Assembly (NCBI GenBank): GCA_963735065.1
Contig: CAVTJL010000001.1
Location: 1,860,001-1,924,000 of the forward strand
Length of the DNA: 64,000 nt
Source of the DNA: CAVTJL01 sp963735065
GTDB lineage: Bacteria; Pseudomonadota; Alphaproteobacteria; Geminicoccales; Geminicoccaceae
Direction of reading: 5' to 3'
In this document: one piece after another, positions 62,578 to 64,000 of the stretch
Numbering within the stretch: the stretch's first letter is position 1
How the letters are laid out: the number at the start of each line of letters is the position of its first letter
Position numbers and translations under genes: made by a program
Notes under the pieces: generated by a model
Told to the model about the DNA's origin: nothing
The model's input: the letters and a program-made list of their open reading frames with translations, nothing else
Database searches by the model: none

Positions 62578-62752
62578 GACAGGAGAAGGGCCCGTCACGC
62601 CGCGTCACCTGATCCCCCGGTCACGCCGTGGGATGACGGAAGGAGTCTGACCCGCGCCACCCCGCCTTTCCCCGTGTCACCCCCGTGCCCCGACACGAGG
62701 GGCCATGCCCCATGTCGCGAGTGTCCCCGCCCCGCCGGCCGATCGAGCGCCC

Positions 62753-62799
62753 TTGACGCCGATACAGTCGAGATATATCTGTCTCTTCGACATATCGAA
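62753..62799 (+). promoter_or_regulatory. Promoter and palindromic operators of the YqjI-like regulator
   Basis: TTGACG (62753-62758) could be a -35 box, with the -10 inside the perfect 10-bp palindrome AGATATATCT (62771-62780). A second inverted repeat TTCGA-CATA-TCGAA (62786-62799) lies 3 bases before ATG 62803. The related cores GATATATC and GACATATC sit 17 bp apart, as expected for autorepression. Confidence 0.6.
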
Positions 62800-62802
62800 A
62801 TC

Positions 62803-63384
62803 ATGTCGGATAGAAAGAAGATGAGAGACGGACACAGGCATTGCCGCGAGCGGCGGTTCGCGCGGGACGAGCTTCACGAGCGGGGCTTCGGGCGGCATGG
62901 ACGCCATGGGCGGCACGGCGGTGGCGGCAGGCTCTTCGACCATGGCGAGCTGCGCCTTCTGGTGCTCGCGATGATCGGCGAGAAGCCGCGCTACGGCTAC
63001 GAGATCATCAAGGCGATCGAGGAGCGCACGGGCGGCTCCTACAGCCCGAGCCCGGGGGTCGTCTATCCCACCCTCACCATGCTGGAGGAGCTGGGCCACG
63101 CCACCATCGAGGCCAGCGAGAGCGGCAAGAAGCTCTATGCGATCACGCCCGAGGGCACGGCCATGCTGGAGGCCAGCCGCACCGCCCTCGAGGCGATCCG
63201 GCGGCGCACCGCGGAGGCGGGTGCCGCCTTCGGCGGGGCGGCCAAAGCCCCGCTGATGCGGGCCATGGAGAACCTGCGCCTCGCCGTCCGGCTGCGCATG
63301 GCGCAGGGCCCCCTGGACGAGGAGCAGGCCCGGGCGATCGCTGCCGTGATCGACCGTGCCGCCCTCGAGGTCGAGCGGAGCTGA
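62803..63384 (+). CDS. yqjI: PadR-family metal-responsive regulator, YqjI-like
   Basis: 193 residues from ATG 62803. The first 45 residues are rich in His, Arg and Gly with one Cys (GHRHCRERRF, GRHGRHGRHGGGG), like the metal-binding N-terminus of YqjI. The PadR winged helix follows: FDHGELRLLVLAMIGEKPRYGYEIIKAIE, GGSYSPSPGVVYPTLTMLEELGHA, and KKLYAITPEGTAML. The C-terminal dimerisation helix ends ARAIAAVIDRAALEVERS. In E. coli YqjI responds to nickel and iron. The DUF2218 gene follows 4 bases later. Confidence 0.88.
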   Translation: MSDRKKMRDGHRHCRERRFARDELHERGFGRHGRHGRHGGGGRLFDHGELRLLVLAMIGEKPRYGYEIIKAIEERTGGSYSPSPGVVYPTLTMLEELGHATIEASESGKKLYAITPEGTAMLEASRTALEAIRRRTAEAGAAFGGAAKAPLMRAMENLRLAVRLRMAQGPLDEEQARAIAAVIDRAALEVERS

Positions 63385-63388
63385 GCCC

Positions 63389-63691
63389 ATGACCGAGACA
63401 TCACGAGCCCGCGTCGCGACCGGGAAAGCCCGGCGCTACATGAGCCAGCTCGTCAAGCACTTCGCCCACAAGCTCGAGGCCACGCAGGAGGGGGACAGCG
63501 GCAGCCTCACCTTTCCTTTCGGCGCCTGCGCCCTCGAGGCCGGCCCAGACCTGCTCGTGATGCGGGCCGAGGCGGCGGACGAGGAGGCGCTGGGCCGTCT
63601 CGAGGAGGTCGTCGCCCGCCATCTCGAGCGCTTTGCGTTTCGTGAGGAGCTGGCGGTCGCGTGGACCCGCGGCTCGGCCGAGGCGGCCTGA
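63389..63691 (+). CDS. DUF2218 protein
   Basis: 100 residues from ATG 63389. DUF2218 pattern: GKARRYMSQLVKHFAHKLEA, GSLTFPFGACALEA, LLVMRAEAADEEALGRLEEVVARHLERFAFREELAVAW. Such proteins are found beside iron-uptake and siderophore-reductase genes, which agrees with the metal-responsive regulator just upstream; probably one operon. Biochemical role unknown. Confidence 0.88.
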   Translation: MTETSRARVATGKARRYMSQLVKHFAHKLEATQEGDSGSLTFPFGACALEAGPDLLVMRAEAADEEALGRLEEVVARHLERFAFREELAVAWTRGSAEAA

Positions 63692-63734
63692 GCGTGGGCC
63701 CCGCGTCCGCGCCCCGTCGCCAGATGCCGGCTGC

Positions 63735-64000
63735 TCAGCTCGTGATCTTGAAAAGCTCGCGGCCGATCAGCATGCGGCGGATCTCGCTGGTGCCGGCGCC
63801 GATCTCGTAGAGCTTGGCGTCGCGCAGCAGGCGGCCGGTGGGGTAGTCGTTGATGTAGCCGTTGCCGCCCAGCGTCTGGATCGCCTGGAGCGCCATCCAG
63901 GTGGCCTTCTCGGCGGCGTAGAGGAGGCAGCCCGCGGCGTCCTGGCGGGTGAGCCTGCCTTTGTCGGCCGCCTTGGCGCAGGCATAGACGTAGGAGCGGC
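63735..64000 (-). CDS. Isovaleryl-CoA dehydrogenase, C-terminus (gene continues past window)
   Basis: The last 87 residues of an acyl-CoA dehydrogenase, with the stop at 63735-63737. AGCLLYAAEKATWMALQAIQTLGGNGYINDYPTGRLLRDAKLYEIGAGTSEIRRMLIGRELF is shown here in pieces as GGNGYINDYP, RLLRDAKLYEIGAGT and SEIRRMLIGREL. The YEIGAGTSEIRR loop near the FAD and acyl chain is typical of isovaleryl-CoA dehydrogenase of leucine degradation. The N-terminus is outside the window. Confidence 0.88.
   Translation of the reverse strand, partial: RSYVYACAKAADKGRLTRQDAAGCLLYAAEKATWMALQAIQTLGGNGYINDYPTGRLLRDAKLYEIGAGTSEIRRMLIGRELFKITS

Larger units (their letters stand above)
62313..62802. other. 490-bp gene-free region with REP-like cluster
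   Basis: No gene is supported. The stretch holds at least four hairpins (62348-62370, 62488-62511, 62554-62577 and an imperfect CCCCCGTG/CACGAGGGG pair near 62675-62700) and duplicated flanking text such as gtgccccgacacgag, seen twice. The last 60 bp contain the regulator's operator and promoter. Confidence 0.6.

Overview
The window is about 70% G+C and densely coded, with many 1-17 bp gene overlaps. It reads as the chromosome of an alphaproteobacterium. The pairs and strings hrcA-grpE, slt-dapA-smpB, rpoZ-rel and pdxJ-lepB-rnc-era are typical of that class. A Rhodospirillales or Geminicoccales-like lineage is my guess, because nothing here fixes the order. I found no rRNA, tRNA, CRISPR array, transposase or phage gene.

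Layout. At 0-4 kb: an enolase-superfamily dehydratase (cut by the window edge), hrcA-grpE and argG. At 4-11 kb: motB/motA, smpB, dapA, a lytic transglycosylase, a haloacid dehalogenase and a PLP threonine/serine dehydratase. At 11-16 kb: a peroxiredoxin, a fumarylacetoacetase-family enzyme, a BrnT/BrnA toxin-antitoxin pair with a palindromic operator, a cytochrome P450 and a fatty-acid desaturase. At 16-19 kb: an frcBCA-like sugar ABC operon. At 19-24 kb: a cupin, then a copper and cytochrome-oxidase assembly run (CopD, PCuAC, SCO, CtaG) and a nitrilase-family hydrolase. At 24-28 kb: a LysR regulator, a quinone oxidoreductase and a cation-efflux protein. At 28-33 kb: sugar-nucleotide genes (galU, ugd, phosphomannomutase) and a lipase-like hydrolase. 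At 33-38 kb: uracil-DNA glycosylase, a NYN protein, rpoZ, rel and DUF2062. At 38-42 kb: comM, then a small insert flanked by two copies of the comM 3' end that carries a HicB/HicA-like pair. At 42-49 kb: OmpA-like and choice-of-anchor proteins, a methyltransferase, a decayed DUF1272 gene, two tandem GYD proteins, a DeoR regulator facing a DUF4406 gene, and a DUF4410 lipoprotein. At 49-54 kb: a second sugar ABC operon. At 54-58 kb: a 24-residue membrane peptide with a 300-residue partner, DUF2141, dienelactone hydrolase and DUF1345. At 58-61.5 kb: era, rnc, lepB and pdxJ on the minus strand. At 61.6-64 kb: an unknown protein behind an operator-covered promoter, a cluster of palindromic repeats, a YqjI-like metal regulator with DUF2218, and the C-terminus of isovaleryl-CoA dehydrogenase.

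Two themes stand out. First, five otherwise intact conserved genes (quinone oxidoreductase, CDF transporter, rel, OmpA-like, choice-of-anchor I) each carry exactly one extra base. That looks more like residual sequence error than biology. Second, there are signs of real rearrangement: duplicated 3' gene ends around inserted segments (comM and dienelactone hydrolase), a decayed DUF1272 gene, and a probable inversion that separated pdxJ-lepB-rnc-era from rpoZ-rel-DUF2062. The best candidate for an undescribed system is the comM-end insert with its HicB/HicA-like pair, in which the usual HicA histidine is absent.
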